NCBI RefSeq assembly: GCF_019795295.1
Contig: NZ_JAIMCG010000007.1
Coordinates: forward strand, 124,001 to 188,000
Length of the DNA stretch: 64,000 nucleotides
Source: Cupriavidus sp. AU9028
Lineage (GTDB): Bacteria > Pseudomonadota > Gammaproteobacteria > Burkholderiales > Burkholderiaceae
Reading direction: 5' to 3'
Positions 7,982 through 20,989 of the stretch are shown here, piece after piece. The stretch's first letter is position 1. Every line of letters starts with the position of its first letter. A model generated the notes under the pieces. It made no database searches and was not told where the DNA came from. It worked only from the letters and a program-made list of their open reading frames with translations. A program made the translations under genes and the position numbers.

Positions 7982-9450
7982 CCGAAATCACGACATGCGA
8001 CCTGCTGGTGGTCGGCGCCGGCCCCGCGGGCCTGGCCGCCGCAACCCGGGCGGCGGAACTGGGCCTGTCCACCGTGCTGATCGACGAACAACCGGCGCCG
8101 GGCGGGCAGATCTATCGGGCCATCGCCAGCACGCCGGTACGCAACCGCGCGATCCTCGGCGACGACTACTGGCACGGCGAGGGCCTGCTCGCACCGTTTG
8201 CCCGCAGCGGGGCGCGGCATCTGTGCGCCGCGACGGTCTGGTCGATCAACGCCTGCGGGCCGGACGGTGCGGCGCTGCCCGGCGCCGCCTTCGAGGTTGC
8301 CTATTCCGTCGCTCGTCCCGGGCAGGACCCGCAGGCCGCGCTGCTGCATTGCCGCCACATCATTCTCGCCACCGGCGCACAGGAACGTCCGTTCCCGGTC
8401 CCCGGCTGGACGCTGCCCGGCGTCATCACCGCGGGCGCGGCGCAGATCCTGCTCAAGACCTCGGGTGTGGTCCCGGAGGGCCGCACCGTGCTGGTCGGCG
8501 GTGGCCCGCTGCTCTATCTGCTGGCATGGCAGTACCTGAATGCTGGCGTGAAGCTCGAAGCGATTCTCGAGACCACCGACAGTGCGCAATGGCGCAAGGC
8601 GCTGCCGCACGCATGGGGCTTCCTGCGCTCGCCCTATCTGGGCAAGGGGCTGAAGCTGCTGCGCGCGGTGCGCAAGGCGGTGCCGATCGTCAGCGACGTG
8701 ACGGCCCTCGAAGCGCTGTCGGGAGACAACGGCAAGGTCGCCGAACTGCGCTACGAGGCAGCGGGACAGCGCCGCACGATTGAGGTGGATCAGGTGCTGC
8801 TGCACCAGGGCGTGGTGCCCAATACCAACCTGTCCCGCGCGGTTGGCGCCAAGCATCTGTGGAACGAGCGCCAGGACTGCTGGGAACCGGCGGTCGATGG
8901 CTGGGGTGCGACCTCCGTGCCGCACATCAGCATTGCCGGCGATGGCGCCGGCATCGCCGGGGCGCTGGCCGCCGAGCATCGCGGCCGCATCGCGGCGCTG
9001 CATGCGGCGGCCGACCTGGGCCGGATCGATCTCGCGACGCGCGACCGGGAGGCGGCCCCGCATCGCACCGCGCTGGCCCGCGCGACCCGTGGCCGCGAGT
9101 TCTTCGAGGTCCTGTACCGGCCGCGCAGCCAGTTCCGCCGCCCGGTGGGCGACACCATCGTCTGCCGCTGCGAAGAGGCTACGGCCGAACAGGTGCGTCA
9201 CGCCGCCCGCATCGGCTGCCAGGGTCCAAACCAGCTCAAGGCCTTCCTGCGCTGCGGCATGGGTCCGTGCCAGGGCCGCTTCTGCGGCTTGACGGTGACG
9301 GAACTGATTGCCGACGAGCAGCAGCGGCATCCGCGCGAGGTGGGCTACTACCGGCTGCGCTTTCCGACCAAGCCCGTCACGCTGGGCGAGATCGCGACGC
9401 TGCCGCAGACACAGGCTTCGCGCGAGGCGGTGGTGCGCTTCAAGAAGTGA
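7978..9450 (+). CDS. FAD/NAD(P)-binding opine oxidase large subunit with BFD-like [2Fe-2S] domain
   Basis: The 490-residue protein starts with an FAD motif (VVGAGPAGLAAA) and a GGQIYR segment typical of OoxA/NooxA/HcnB-type subunits. A second dinucleotide motif VLVGGGPLLY lies mid-protein. The C-terminus has a bacterioferritin-associated-ferredoxin-like Cys cluster (CRCEEAT, then RCGMGPCQGRFCG). It is the third gene of the oxidase operon and shares an ATGA overlap with the ferredoxin-like gene. Family and subunit role are well supported; the substrate is not known. Confidence 0.85.
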   Translation: MTEITTCDLLVVGAGPAGLAAATRAAELGLSTVLIDEQPAPGGQIYRAIASTPVRNRAILGDDYWHGEGLLAPFARSGARHLCAATVWSINACGPDGAALPGAAFEVAYSVARPGQDPQAALLHCRHIILATGAQERPFPVPGWTLPGVITAGAAQILLKTSGVVPEGRTVLVGGGPLLYLLAWQYLNAGVKLEAILETTDSAQWRKALPHAWGFLRSPYLGKGLKLLRAVRKAVPIVSDVTALEALSGDNGKVAELRYEAAGQRRTIEVDQVLLHQGVVPNTNLSRAVGAKHLWNERQDCWEPAVDGWGATSVPHISIAGDGAGIAGALAAEHRGRIAALHAAADLGRIDLATRDREAAPHRTALARATRGREFFEVLYRPRSQFRRPVGDTIVCRCEEATAEQVRHAARIGCQGPNQLKAFLRCGMGPCQGRFCGLTVTELIADEQQRHPREVGYYRLRFPTKPVTLGEIATLPQTQASREAVVRFKK

Positions 9451-9475
9451 AGCGCGTCACGGCGAATGCAGTGAA

Positions 9476-9496
9476 CCGGCCCGCCTGTCGGGCCGG
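9476..9496. terminator. Hairpin after the oxidase operon
   Basis: Eight-base perfect arms (9476-9483 and 9489-9496) enclose a 5-base loop, 26 bases after the stop of the large subunit. No T-run follows, so it may end transcription only weakly. Confidence 0.4.
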
Positions 9497-9504
9497 CATG
9501 AAAT

Positions 9505-9528
9505 ACCGCAACACCGCAACACCGCAAC
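9505..9528. repeat. Three tandem copies of an 8-bp unit
   Basis: The unit ACCGCAAC is repeated three times without change in the gap between the oxidase operon and the Bug gene. A fourth partial unit follows. It may be a slippage tract; no function is evident. Confidence 0.8.
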
Positions 9529-9645
9529 ACCACGACAAAAGAGCAAGACCGGTTCATGCCCACGCATGCCGAGTTCTGGCCGATAGCACCAGCACAGCGA
9601 CGACATCCTGAGAGCACTCCCCAAACTCTTCATTCGAGGTTCAAC

Positions 9646-10611
9646 ATGGCGTTTTCCAAGATTGTCCCCGCTCTCGCCCTCGCACTGCTGACCAGCCACG
9701 GCATCGCGCAGGACTTGCCCGCAGGTCCGCTGCGGATGCTGGTCGGCTTTGCGCCGGGCGGCGGCAACGATGTGATCGCCCGCCTGGTCGCGACGCAGTT
9801 TCAGCTGAATACCAAGACCACGGTCGTGGTGGAGAACAAGCCCGGTGGCGGCAGCACCATCGCGACCGCCGAGATGGCGCGCGCCAGGCCCGACGGCTCG
9901 GTCCTGCTGATGGGTTCCGTGGGTGGGCAGGCGATTGCGCCCTCGGTCTACAGCAAGCTGCCGTACGATCCCGTCAAGGGCGTGCAGCCGGTTTCGCTGG
10001 TGGCCAAGTCGGCCAACGCACTGGTCGTGAACAACGACCTGCCGGTCAAGACCGTGCAGGAACTGGTCGCCTATGCCAAGGCCAATCCGGGCAAGCTGAA
10101 CGTGACCTCGCCGGGCAATGGCACCATCTCGCACCTGTCGGCCGAGCTGTTCAAGAGCATGGCGGGTGTGCAGATCACCCACGTGCCCTACCGCGGCGAT
10201 GCGCCGGCGATGCAGGACGTGATGGCGGGTCAGGCGCAGATGACCTTCGCCAGCCTGCCGTCGGCGAAGGCCGGCGCCGACTCGGGCAAGGTACGCATCC
10301 TTGCCGTGACCAGCACCAAGCGGGTCGACACCATGCCGAACGTGCCGACCATCGCCGAATCCGGCGTGCCCGGGTATGAGGTCGTCTCGTGGTACGGCGT
10401 GTTCACCACGGGCGGCACGCCGGCGCCCACGGTCAACCGCCTCGCGCAGGAAATCGCCGCCGTGATCGCCCAGCCCGCCGTGCGCGATACCATCGCCAAG
10501 CAGGGCATGGAGCCGAGCGCGCTCGGCGCGGCCGAGTTCGCTCAGCTCGTCGATCGCGATACCAAGAAGTGGGAAAAGGTCGTCAAGAGCGTCGGCATCA
10601 AGCTGGACTGA
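9646..10611 (+). CDS. Bug/TctC-family periplasmic solute-binding protein
   Basis: The 321-residue protein has a signal peptide (MAFSKIV... ending near SHGIAQ) and the Bug-family N-terminus PLRMLVGFAPGGGNDVIAR. Such proteins bind small carboxylates or amino acids in the periplasm and are abundant in Cupriavidus and Bordetella, often without their own TctAB membrane partners, as here. ATG 9646 follows GAGGTTCAAC. Its place behind the lyase/oxidase locus suggests that it captures the locus substrate; this is inference, since a 195-bp gap with a hairpin separates it from the operon. Confidence 0.88.
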   Translation: MAFSKIVPALALALLTSHGIAQDLPAGPLRMLVGFAPGGGNDVIARLVATQFQLNTKTTVVVENKPGGGSTIATAEMARARPDGSVLLMGSVGGQAIAPSVYSKLPYDPVKGVQPVSLVAKSANALVVNNDLPVKTVQELVAYAKANPGKLNVTSPGNGTISHLSAELFKSMAGVQITHVPYRGDAPAMQDVMAGQAQMTFASLPSAKAGADSGKVRILAVTSTKRVDTMPNVPTIAESGVPGYEVVSWYGVFTTGGTPAPTVNRLAQEIAAVIAQPAVRDTIAKQGMEPSALGAAEFAQLVDRDTKKWEKVVKSVGIKLD

Positions 10612-10662
10612 CGGCTTGTGGCTTGCCCCCGGAAGCCGTCATCGGCGCCCGGGGGAGGTCAC

Positions 10663-10680
10663 GCTGGCGCTTACGCCAGC
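10663..10680. terminator. Short hairpin at the end of ubiA
   Basis: Seven-base arms (10663-10669 and 10674-10680) with a 4-base loop span the ubiA stop codon, between the convergent Bug and ubiA genes. It is a weak terminator candidate. Confidence 0.35.
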
Positions 10681-11528
10681 GCGTACGCCAGCGCCGTCCC
10701 GCCGAACACCCACGCGCCCAGCCAGTTGTTGTGGCGGAACGCGGCGAAGCACTGCATGCGGTCGCGCCCGCGGATCAGCGTGTAGTGGTACATCGCCGTG
10801 ATGGCGGCGCCCGCCAGGCCGATCCAGTAGGGCCAGCCCAGCGCCAGCACCGCGCCGGCCCAGGCCATCAGCAGCAGGAACACCGCATAGCACAGCATGA
10901 TCGCTGCGACATCGAGCCGGCCGAAGGTGATGGCCGAGGTCTTGATGCCGATCAGCAGATCGTCGTCGCGATCGACCATCGCATAGGCGGTGTCGTAGGC
11001 GATCGCCCAGAACACGTTGCCCACCAGCATCACCCACGCCAGCAGCGGCACCTGGCCCTGCACCGCGGCGAAGGCCATCGGAATGCCGAAGCCGAAGGCG
11101 ATGCCCAGGTACGCCTGTGGAATGGCGAAGAAGCGCTTGAAGAAGGGATAGCTGCCGGCGATGATGACCGCCGCGACCGATAGCCACTTGGTCAGCGCGT
11201 TCAGCGGCAGGATCAGCGCGAAGGCCAGCAATGCCAGCACCGCCGCCACCGCCAGCGCTTCCCAGTGCGCGATGCGGCCAGCCGTCAGCGGCCGTTCACG
11301 GGTGCGCTTGACGTGCAGGTCGATATCGCGGTCGGCCCAGTCGTTGATGGCGCAACCGGCCGAGCGCATCAGGAAGGTGCCGATCACGAAGATCCAGAAG
11401 ATGTGCGCGGGAGGCGGCCCTTCCGCGGCCATCCACAGCGCCCACAGGGTCGGCCACAGCAGCAGCAGCGTGCCGATCGGCTTGTCGATGCGCACCAGGC
11501 GCGCATACAGGGCGAGACGTTCGAACAT
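10671..11528 (-). CDS. ubiA: 4-hydroxybenzoate octaprenyltransferase
   Basis: This 285-residue polytopic membrane prenyltransferase attaches the polyprenyl chain to 4-hydroxybenzoate in ubiquinone synthesis. The first Asp-rich motif NDWADRDID is at residues 62-70 and a second Asp cluster (DRDDDLLIG) lies in the middle. Hydrophobic segments fill most of the chain. The N-terminus [13 protein letters not shown] fits the family, so ATG 11528 was chosen, although no clear ribosome binding site precedes it. A strong terminator for the upstream dps gene ends only about 14 bases before this ATG. Confidence 0.93.
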   Translation of the reverse strand: MFERLALYARLVRIDKPIGTLLLLWPTLWALWMAAEGPPPAHIFWIFVIGTFLMRSAGCAINDWADRDIDLHVKRTRERPLTAGRIAHWEALAVAAVLALLAFALILPLNALTKWLSVAAVIIAGSYPFFKRFFAIPQAYLGIAFGFGIPMAFAAVQGQVPLLAWVMLVGNVFWAIAYDTAYAMVDRDDDLLIGIKTSAITFGRLDVAAIMLCYAVFLLLMAWAGAVLALGWPYWIGLAGAAITAMYHYTLIRGRDRMQCFAAFRHNNWLGAWVFGGTALAYALA

Positions 11529-11541
11529 GACATCAGCAATG

Positions 11542-11577
11542 AAAAAACGCGCCGCGCGGCAGGGCGCGCGGCGCGTT
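11542..11577 (-). terminator. Intrinsic terminator downstream of dps
   Basis: On the minus strand a 12-bp perfect GC-rich stem (arms 11566-11577 and 11546-11557, 8-base loop) is followed by a run of six T (11542-11547). It stands 65 bases after the dps stop codon and just before the ubiA start codon. Confidence 0.85.
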
Positions 11578-11642
11578 GATGACAGTTCCGGCCGGCAGGC
11601 CCGCCGCGCCCGGCGCGACGACGCTGCCGCCGGCACCCGGCC

Positions 11643-12128
11643 TCAGGCCAGCATCGAGCGCAGCATCCAGGCGGTCTTCTCGTGCGTCTGCATGCGCTGG
11701 GTCAGCAAGTCGGCCGACGGCTCGTCCGCCGCCGCTTCGATCACCGGGAAGAGCGAGCGGGCGGTGCGCACCACCGCTTCCTGGCCTTCGACCAGCTTGC
11801 GGATCATCTCGCTGGCCTCGGGCACGCCCTCTTCTTCCCGGATGCTCGACAGGCGGGCGTACTCGCGGTAAGTGCCCGGCGCGGGGTAACCCAGCGCGCG
11901 GATGCGCTCGGCGATCTGGTCCACCGCCAGCGCCAGTTCCGTGTATTGCGTCTCGAACATCTGGTGCAGCGTGTTGAACTGCGGGCCGGTGACGTTCCAG
12001 TGGAAATTGTGGGTCTTCAGATAGAGCGTGTAGGTGTCGGCAAGCAGCTTGGACAAGCCCTCGGCGATCTTCTTGCGGTCCTCGTCGGAGATGCCGATAT
12101 TCACGCTGATCTCGTTCTTCTCTGCCAT
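11643..12128 (-). CDS. dps: Dps-family ferritin-like DNA-binding protein
   Basis: The 161-residue protein forms a dodecameric shell that oxidises and stores iron with hydrogen peroxide and protects DNA. The ferroxidase residues are visible: HNFHWNV (His43), Asp70 and Glu74 in [14 protein letters not shown] 12128 gives the family N-terminus and length. It is followed by a strong terminator. A CATAAT -10-like hexamer lies at 12276-12281 on the minus strand. The small katA-linked gene, katA and oxyR lie immediately upstream, so it belongs to a peroxide-response group. Confidence 0.92.
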   Translation of the reverse strand: MAEKNEISVNIGISDEDRKKIAEGLSKLLADTYTLYLKTHNFHWNVTGPQFNTLHQMFETQYTELALAVDQIAERIRALGYPAPGTYREYARLSSIREEEGVPEASEMIRKLVEGQEAVVRTARSLFPVIEAAADEPSADLLTQRMQTHEKTAWMLRSMLA

Positions 12129-12285
12129 GGTCGTTTCGCTCCGTTCTGGGTGGGGCACCACGGCCGGCGGTCGCTGCGGTCGGCTGGACCCGAGCGCCGG
12201 CCCCTGGCCGCCCTGGATTGCGGGTAAGGGAATCTCGGCCGCCCCCGGGTTTTCCCGCAAGCGGCCGGACCTTTGCATTATGGCA

Positions 12286-12489
12286 TCACCCGAGCGGCAG
12301 GGACAGACGGGTGGCGGCGTCGACGAACATCACGGCGGCGCCCAGCAGGACCACGGCCATGCCAAGCTCCTTGCGCCACAACTTGCGGCGCAGCCGCGCC
12401 GCTTCGGCACCGGCACGCCCGCCCGCGGCGCTGCGCACGTCGATGCGCAGCTGCTGCCATTCGGTGGAAATCAGTCGAAGTACGGTCAT
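12286..12489 (-). CDS. Small single-pass membrane protein downstream of katA
   Basis: This 67-residue protein has a basic, Arg/Ala-rich N-terminal half and one hydrophobic helix near the C-terminus (about residues 43-63). A good ribosome binding site (GAGGAGAGA) stands before ATG 12489, and it begins 48 bases after the katA stop in the same direction, so it is probably co-transcribed with katA. I do not recognise a family. It could assist catalase or belong to the peroxide response, but nothing in the sequence proves it. Confidence 0.65.
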   Translation of the reverse strand: MTVLRLISTEWQQLRIDVRSAAGGRAGAEAARLRRKLWRKELGMAVVLLGAAVMFVDAATRLSLPLG

Positions 12490-12537
12490 GATTCTCTCCT
12501 CGAGCAGGCGGGCGGCCGCACCGGCCCCCGCCGCCCC

Positions 12538-13977
12538 TTACTTGCGTTCCAGCGCGCGCGCCACGCCGTCGGCATACGCCGGATCGACCTTGGCGAAATG
12601 CGCCAGCTGCACCTGCACGATGTCGGCCGGCACGCCCTGCATCGCCGCGGCGATATTGGCGAACAGCCGCTCCCGCTGCCCTTCGTCGAATAGCCGGAAC
12701 AGCGCTGCCGGCTGGCTGTAGTAGTCGTCGTCCTCGCGGTGATCGAAGTGGTCCGCGACCGCACCGATCGCCAGCGGCGGCTCGGCCGCCCGCGCTGCCG
12801 AGGCGAAGGCGCCCTGACGGTTCGGCTCGTAGTTCAGCTTCGCTCCCTGGTTGCCGTCCACCCGCATCGCGCCATCGCGATGGAAGCTGTTGTGGAACGG
12901 GCATTTCGGCGCGTTGACCGGAATCTGGTGATGATTGACGCCGAGCCGGTAGCGCTGGGTATCGCCGTACGAGAACAGCCGCCCTTGCAGCATCCGGTCC
13001 GGCGAAAAGCCGATGCCCGGCACGATGTTGGACGGGTTCATCGCCACCTGCTCGACCTCGGCGAAGTAGTTGTCCGGATTGCGGTTCAGCTCCAGCACGC
13101 CGACTTCGATCAGCGGATAGTCCGCATGCGGCCACACCTTGGTCAGGTCGAACGGATTGATGCGATAGGTCGCCGCATCCGCTTCCGGCATGACCTGCAC
13201 GAACAGGCGCCAGCGCGGGAAGTCGCCCTTGTCGATATGTTCGACCAGGTCGCGCTGCGCGCTTTCGCGGTCGCGCGCCACCACCTCCGCGGCTTGGGCA
13301 TTGGTCCAGTTGGCGATGCCCTGCTGCGAGCGGAAGTGGAACTTGACCCAGAAGCGCTCACCCTGCTCGTTGAGGAACGAGTAGGTATGCGAGCCGAAGC
13401 CGTGCATCTGGCGATAGTTCTGCGGCAGGCCTCGATCGCTCATCAGGATGGTGACCTGATGCAGCGATTCCGGGTGGCGCGACCAGAAGTCCCACACCGC
13501 GATCGGATCGCGCAGATTGGTGCGCGGATTGCGCTTCTGCGTATGGATGAAGTCGGGGAACTTGAGCGGATCGCGCACGAAGAACACCGGCGTGTTGTTG
13601 CCCACCACGTCCCAGTTGCCCTCGTCCGTGTAGAACTTGACGGAGAAACCGCGCACGTCGCGCTCGGCATCGGCCGCGCCGCGCTCGCCCGCCACCGTCG
13701 AGAAGCGCATGAACAGCGGCGTCTTCTTGCCGATCTCGGCGAAGATCGAGGCCTTGGTGTAGCGGCGGATGTCATGCGTCACCGTGAAGGTGCCATGCGC
13801 GCCCGAGCCCTTGGCGTGGACGCGGCGCTCGGGAATCACCTCGCGGTCGAAGTGCGCCAGCTTTTCCAGGAACCACACGTCCTGCAGCAGCATCGGCCCG
13901 CGGGGACCGGCGGTCAGCGAATTCTGGTTGTCGGCGACCGGGGCGCCTGCGGCGGTGGTGAGAATGTCCTTGCTCAT
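12538..13977 (-). CDS. katA: Catalase, small-subunit haem type
   Basis: The 479-residue monofunctional catalase splits hydrogen peroxide into water and oxygen. The distal His is in the segment [16 protein letters not shown] and the proximal haem Tyr in [14 protein letters not shown]. The length is that of the small-subunit clade. ATG 13977 has AGAGGTCACC upstream and begins the family N-terminus [10 protein letters not shown] 544-bp gene-free region with an OxyR-like site and a promoter separates it from oxyR. A small membrane-protein gene follows in the same direction. Confidence 0.94.
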   Translation of the reverse strand: MSKDILTTAAGAPVADNQNSLTAGPRGPMLLQDVWFLEKLAHFDREVIPERRVHAKGSGAHGTFTVTHDIRRYTKASIFAEIGKKTPLFMRFSTVAGERGAADAERDVRGFSVKFYTDEGNWDVVGNNTPVFFVRDPLKFPDFIHTQKRNPRTNLRDPIAVWDFWSRHPESLHQVTILMSDRGLPQNYRQMHGFGSHTYSFLNEQGERFWVKFHFRSQQGIANWTNAQAAEVVARDRESAQRDLVEHIDKGDFPRWRLFVQVMPEADAATYRINPFDLTKVWPHADYPLIEVGVLELNRNPDNYFAEVEQVAMNPSNIVPGIGFSPDRMLQGRLFSYGDTQRYRLGVNHHQIPVNAPKCPFHNSFHRDGAMRVDGNQGAKLNYEPNRQGAFASAARAAEPPLAIGAVADHFDHREDDDYYSQPAALFRLFDEGQRERLFANIAAAMQGVPADIVQVQLAHFAKVDPAYADGVARALERK

Positions 13978-14128
13978 GGGTGACCTCTGTGTGTTCCTGG
14001 AAACGCTGTTGGTATCGGTATGGAGTGAATAACGGCGGCGCGGCGCGAGAAGTTCAGGCGGGTCAGTACACCGCGCCCACACTGGCCAGGCTTCCGGCCA
14101 GTACCGCCGAAACACGGCGCCGGCTGCG

Positions 14129-14155
14129 CTGCAGGCGGCGAAGCGCCGCCTGCAG
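14129..14155. promoter_or_regulatory. Perfect 12-bp hairpin in the katA leader
   Basis: Arms 14129-14140 and 14144-14155 are fully complementary with a 3-base loop. It lies between the predicted katA start near 14262 and the start codon, and no T-run follows. It may be a transcript-stabilising structure or an attenuator. Confidence 0.5.
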
Positions 14156-14268
14156 GCGAGGTCTGCCGGTCCGGTGTTGCGGTTGCTGGGGGTCGAATGT
14201 CGGCTGCATCGGGACTCTCCTTCGTTTTCGCGCCCCGGAAACGTCTCCGGGATGGTGTCGATGAAAGG

Positions 14269-14297
14269 AGTGTAGCCAAGACTATCGAAACAAAGAA
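14269..14297 (-). promoter_or_regulatory. Predicted katA promoter
   Basis: On the minus strand a weak -35 TTCTTT (14292-14297), a 17-base spacer and a -10 TACACT (14269-14274) can be read. A weak -35 with an activator site directly upstream is the usual layout of OxyR-activated promoters. Confidence 0.45.
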
Positions 14298-14334
14298 TTT
14301 GATTCTTTTTAGCTATCGCATAGTCAAAAGCTAA
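14298..14334 (-). promoter_or_regulatory. OxyR-like binding site
   Basis: Read on the minus strand, four tetramers spaced by 7 bases (TTAG, CTAT, CTAA, CAAA) match 11 of 16 positions of the OxyR pattern ATAG-N7-CTAT-N7-ATAG-N7-CTAT; the first two fit best. The block abuts the -35 of the predicted katA promoter and is strikingly AT-rich for this genome. Confidence 0.4.
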
Positions 14335-14448
14335 CGTGATGCAACGGGCATGCGGTCGGCACGACGCCCGTGATTCGGAACAGATGCTAGAGCGAAGCGA
14401 TGGCGGCCGGAATCACCTGTTCAGGTGCCCGGCCCAGACCTTGGTCTG

Positions 14449-14485
14449 CGGTTGTACCGACGGTTGTATCGACGGTTGGTATCGG
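14449..14485. repeat. Three near-identical 12-13 bp tandem repeats
   Basis: The units CGGTTGTACCGA, CGGTTGTATCGA and CGGTTGGTATCGG follow each other directly, just after oxyR. A small hairpin (14435-14448) precedes them. They could be repeated protein sites or slippage products. Confidence 0.75.
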
Positions 14486-14501
14486 CGCCTGGGGGGGCGC
14501 C
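14484..14501. terminator. Hairpin behind oxyR
   Basis: GGCGCC arms (14484-14489 and 14496-14501) with a 6-base loop lie 20 bases after the oxyR stop. No T-run is seen, so the terminator call is weak. Confidence 0.35.
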
Positions 14502-14521
14502 ACGCAGGCGCGCCCGCCGCG

Positions 14522-15472
14522 TCAGGCCGCCTGGGCCAGCTTGCCGTCCACGATCTTGCGCACGCCGGGCAGATCGCATGCCGCCACGGCGGTGCACAGC
14601 GCTTCCATCGCGGGCAGGCGCGTGAAGCTCTTGCGCCAGGCGAGCACGACGCGGCGGTCTGGTACCGGCTCGGCGAAGGGCACGTAGGAGAGCAGGTCGT
14701 TGGGCGCCCGCAGATCGGGTACCGAGGTGCGCGGCAGCACGGTAATGCCGACGCCGCTGGCCACCATATGGCGGATCGTCTCCAGCGAGGAGCCCTCGAA
14801 CGTCTTCTGGATGCCGTCCGCGGCCTGGGAGAAGCGCGACAGTTCCGGGCAGACCCCCAGCACATGGTCCCGGAAGCAATGGCCGCTGCCAAGCAGCAGC
14901 ATGGTCTGCTGCTTCAGCTCGTCCGGCGACACCTGCGAGGCGCGCTCCAGCTGGTGCCCGCGGGGCACGGCGACGACGAACGGTTCGTCATAGAGCGGGC
15001 GCACGGTCAGGCCGGAATCGGGGAACGGCTCGGCCATGATGGCGCAGTCGATCTCGCCCTGCTTGAGCAGTTCGATCAGCTTGGCCGTGTAGTTCTCCTG
15101 CAGCATCAGCGGCATCTGCGGCACGGTCTCGATCATCTGCTTGACCAGCGCCGGCAGCAGATACGGTCCGATCGTGTAGATCACCCCCACCCGCAGCGGG
15201 CCGGCCAGCGGATCCTTGCCCTGCTTGGCGATCTCGCGTATCGCCAGCGTCTGCTCCAGCACGCGCTGGGCCTGCGCGACGATCTGCTCGCCCACCGCGG
15301 TCACCGAGACTTCCGAGGTGCCGCGCTCGAAGATCTGCACGTTCAGCTCGTCCTCCAGCTTCTTGATCGCCACGGACAGCGTCGGCTGGGACACGAAGCA
15401 GGCCTCGGCCGCCCGGCCGAAATGGCGCTCCCTGGCAACGGCGACAATGTACTTGAGTTCGGTGAGCGTCAT
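14522..15472 (-). CDS. oxyR: Peroxide-sensing LysR regulator OxyR
   Basis: This 316-residue LysR-type regulator has an N-terminal helix-turn-helix (FGRAAEACFVSQPTLSVAIK) and the redox pair Cys199 and Cys208 in GSGHCFRDHVLGVC, at the same numbers as in E. coli OxyR. Peroxide forms a disulfide between them and switches the protein to an activator. ATG 15472 gives the canonical MTLTELKYIVAVA start. It lies between recG and katA on the same strand, has its own promoter, and probably activates katA and dps. Confidence 0.96.
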   Translation of the reverse strand: MTLTELKYIVAVARERHFGRAAEACFVSQPTLSVAIKKLEDELNVQIFERGTSEVSVTAVGEQIVAQAQRVLEQTLAIREIAKQGKDPLAGPLRVGVIYTIGPYLLPALVKQMIETVPQMPLMLQENYTAKLIELLKQGEIDCAIMAEPFPDSGLTVRPLYDEPFVVAVPRGHQLERASQVSPDELKQQTMLLLGSGHCFRDHVLGVCPELSRFSQAADGIQKTFEGSSLETIRHMVASGVGITVLPRTSVPDLRAPNDLLSYVPFAEPVPDRRVVLAWRKSFTRLPAMEALCTAVAACDLPGVRKIVDGKLAQAA

Positions 15473-15544
15473 GAGATCTCGGCCTTGGCAACGCGGGGAC
15501 ATGCCCCAGCGCTGACTGACTTATCGCTTTTTCGGAAGTGATAG

Positions 15545-15573
15545 ATTTTACCTTCGAATCCAGGTTCTGTCAG
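15545..15573 (-). promoter_or_regulatory. oxyR promoter
   Basis: On the minus strand CTGACA (-35, 15568-15573), 17 bases and TAAAAT (-10, 15545-15550) make a good sigma70-like promoter. The start would be near 15538, about 65 bases before the oxyR ATG. ATAG/CTAT-like words overlap the -10, which would allow autoregulation. Confidence 0.6.
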
Positions 15574-15632
15574 AGCCGGGCAACAGGAAGGCAGGCACGC
15601 GACGACAAAGAGACGGCTCAAGCACAGGCAGC

Positions 15633-15654
15633 ACCGGTGCCGCGGCGGCGCCGG

Positions 15655-15655
<1 letters not shown>
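15633..15655. terminator. Hairpin at the recG stop
   Basis: Nine-base arms (15633-15641 and 15647-15655, one G-T pair) with a 5-base loop overlap the recG stop codon. No T-run follows on the minus strand. Confidence 0.3.
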
Positions 15656-20358
<4,703 letters not shown>

Positions 20359-20402
20359 CCGGGCCCCGCCCGCGCGGCGTCCTCGCGCGCGGGCCTCGGC
20401 GG

Positions 20403-20432
20403 GATGGCGCCGCGATGGCGCCGCGATGGCGG
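20403..20432. repeat. Tandem 11-bp repeat between tgt and yajC
   Basis: GATGGCGCCGC occurs twice in tandem and is followed by a partial third copy. It stands in the tgt-yajC gap upstream of the yajC promoter. No function is evident. Confidence 0.7.
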
Positions 20433-20484
20433 CAGGATCGGTACAGGATGGCGTCGGGAAGGCGGCAAATCGCTGCTGGCACGA

Positions 20485-20493
20485 TGGTAGAAT
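20485..20493 (+). promoter_or_regulatory. Extended -10 promoter of yajC-secDF
   Basis: TGGTAGAAT combines the TGn extension with a -10 of TAGAAT, 40 bases before the yajC start codon. No convincing -35 is seen, as expected for an extended -10 promoter. Confidence 0.5.
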
Positions 20494-20532
20494 GGCCGAT
20501 TCATTGAATGTCTTTCGTGACGGAGAAGCAAC

Positions 20533-20862
20533 GTGCTGATTTCCAACGCTTTTGCACAAACTGCTGGCACGGCCGGCGGCGCGGCCGGCGGCCTGATGAG
20601 TTTCCTGCCCATCATCCTGATGTTCGCGGTGCTCTGGTTCATCATGATCCGCCCGCAGATGAAGCGGCAAAAGGAAGCCAAGGCCATGCTGGAAGCCCTG
20701 GCCAAGAATGACGAAGTCGTGACGGCCGGCGGGATCCTCGGCCGCGTGACCAAGGTCAACGAGCAGTACGTGACGCTGGAAGTGGCAGACGGCATGGAAA
20801 TCACCGTGCAGAAGAACGCCGTTACCGCAGTGCTGCCGAAGGGTTCGCTGAAGTCGCTCTGA
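20533..20862 (+). CDS. yajC: Sec translocon accessory protein YajC
   Basis: The 109-residue protein has one N-terminal membrane helix (about residues 20-40) followed by a charged cytoplasmic domain with the family segments FIMIRPQMKRQKE and VVTAGGILGRV. It forms a complex with SecD and SecF at the inner membrane. The start is a GTG at 20533 with GGAGAA eight bases upstream. Confidence 0.95.
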   Translation: MLISNAFAQTAGTAGGAAGGLMSFLPIILMFAVLWFIMIRPQMKRQKEAKAMLEALAKNDEVVTAGGILGRVTKVNEQYVTLEVADGMEITVQKNAVTAVLPKGSLKSL

Positions 20863-20989
20863 ACGGCGCCTTCGAGTTCGTTCCCTTCGCCTGCGCGGCT
20901 CGCGCCGCCAGGTTCCGGCGCGCCCGTCCATTGACGCAGAGGGTCTGAGAAGCCTCGCCGCCACTGGAACCGAGCCACGCGCGCCCCCG

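Larger units (their letters stand above)
13978..14521. other. Gene-free katA-oxyR region
   Basis: This 544-bp stretch holds the katA leader with a perfect hairpin, a predicted katA promoter, an AT-rich OxyR-like site, a block of three 12-13 bp repeats and a hairpin behind oxyR. I see no convincing gene in it on either strand. Confidence 0.7.
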
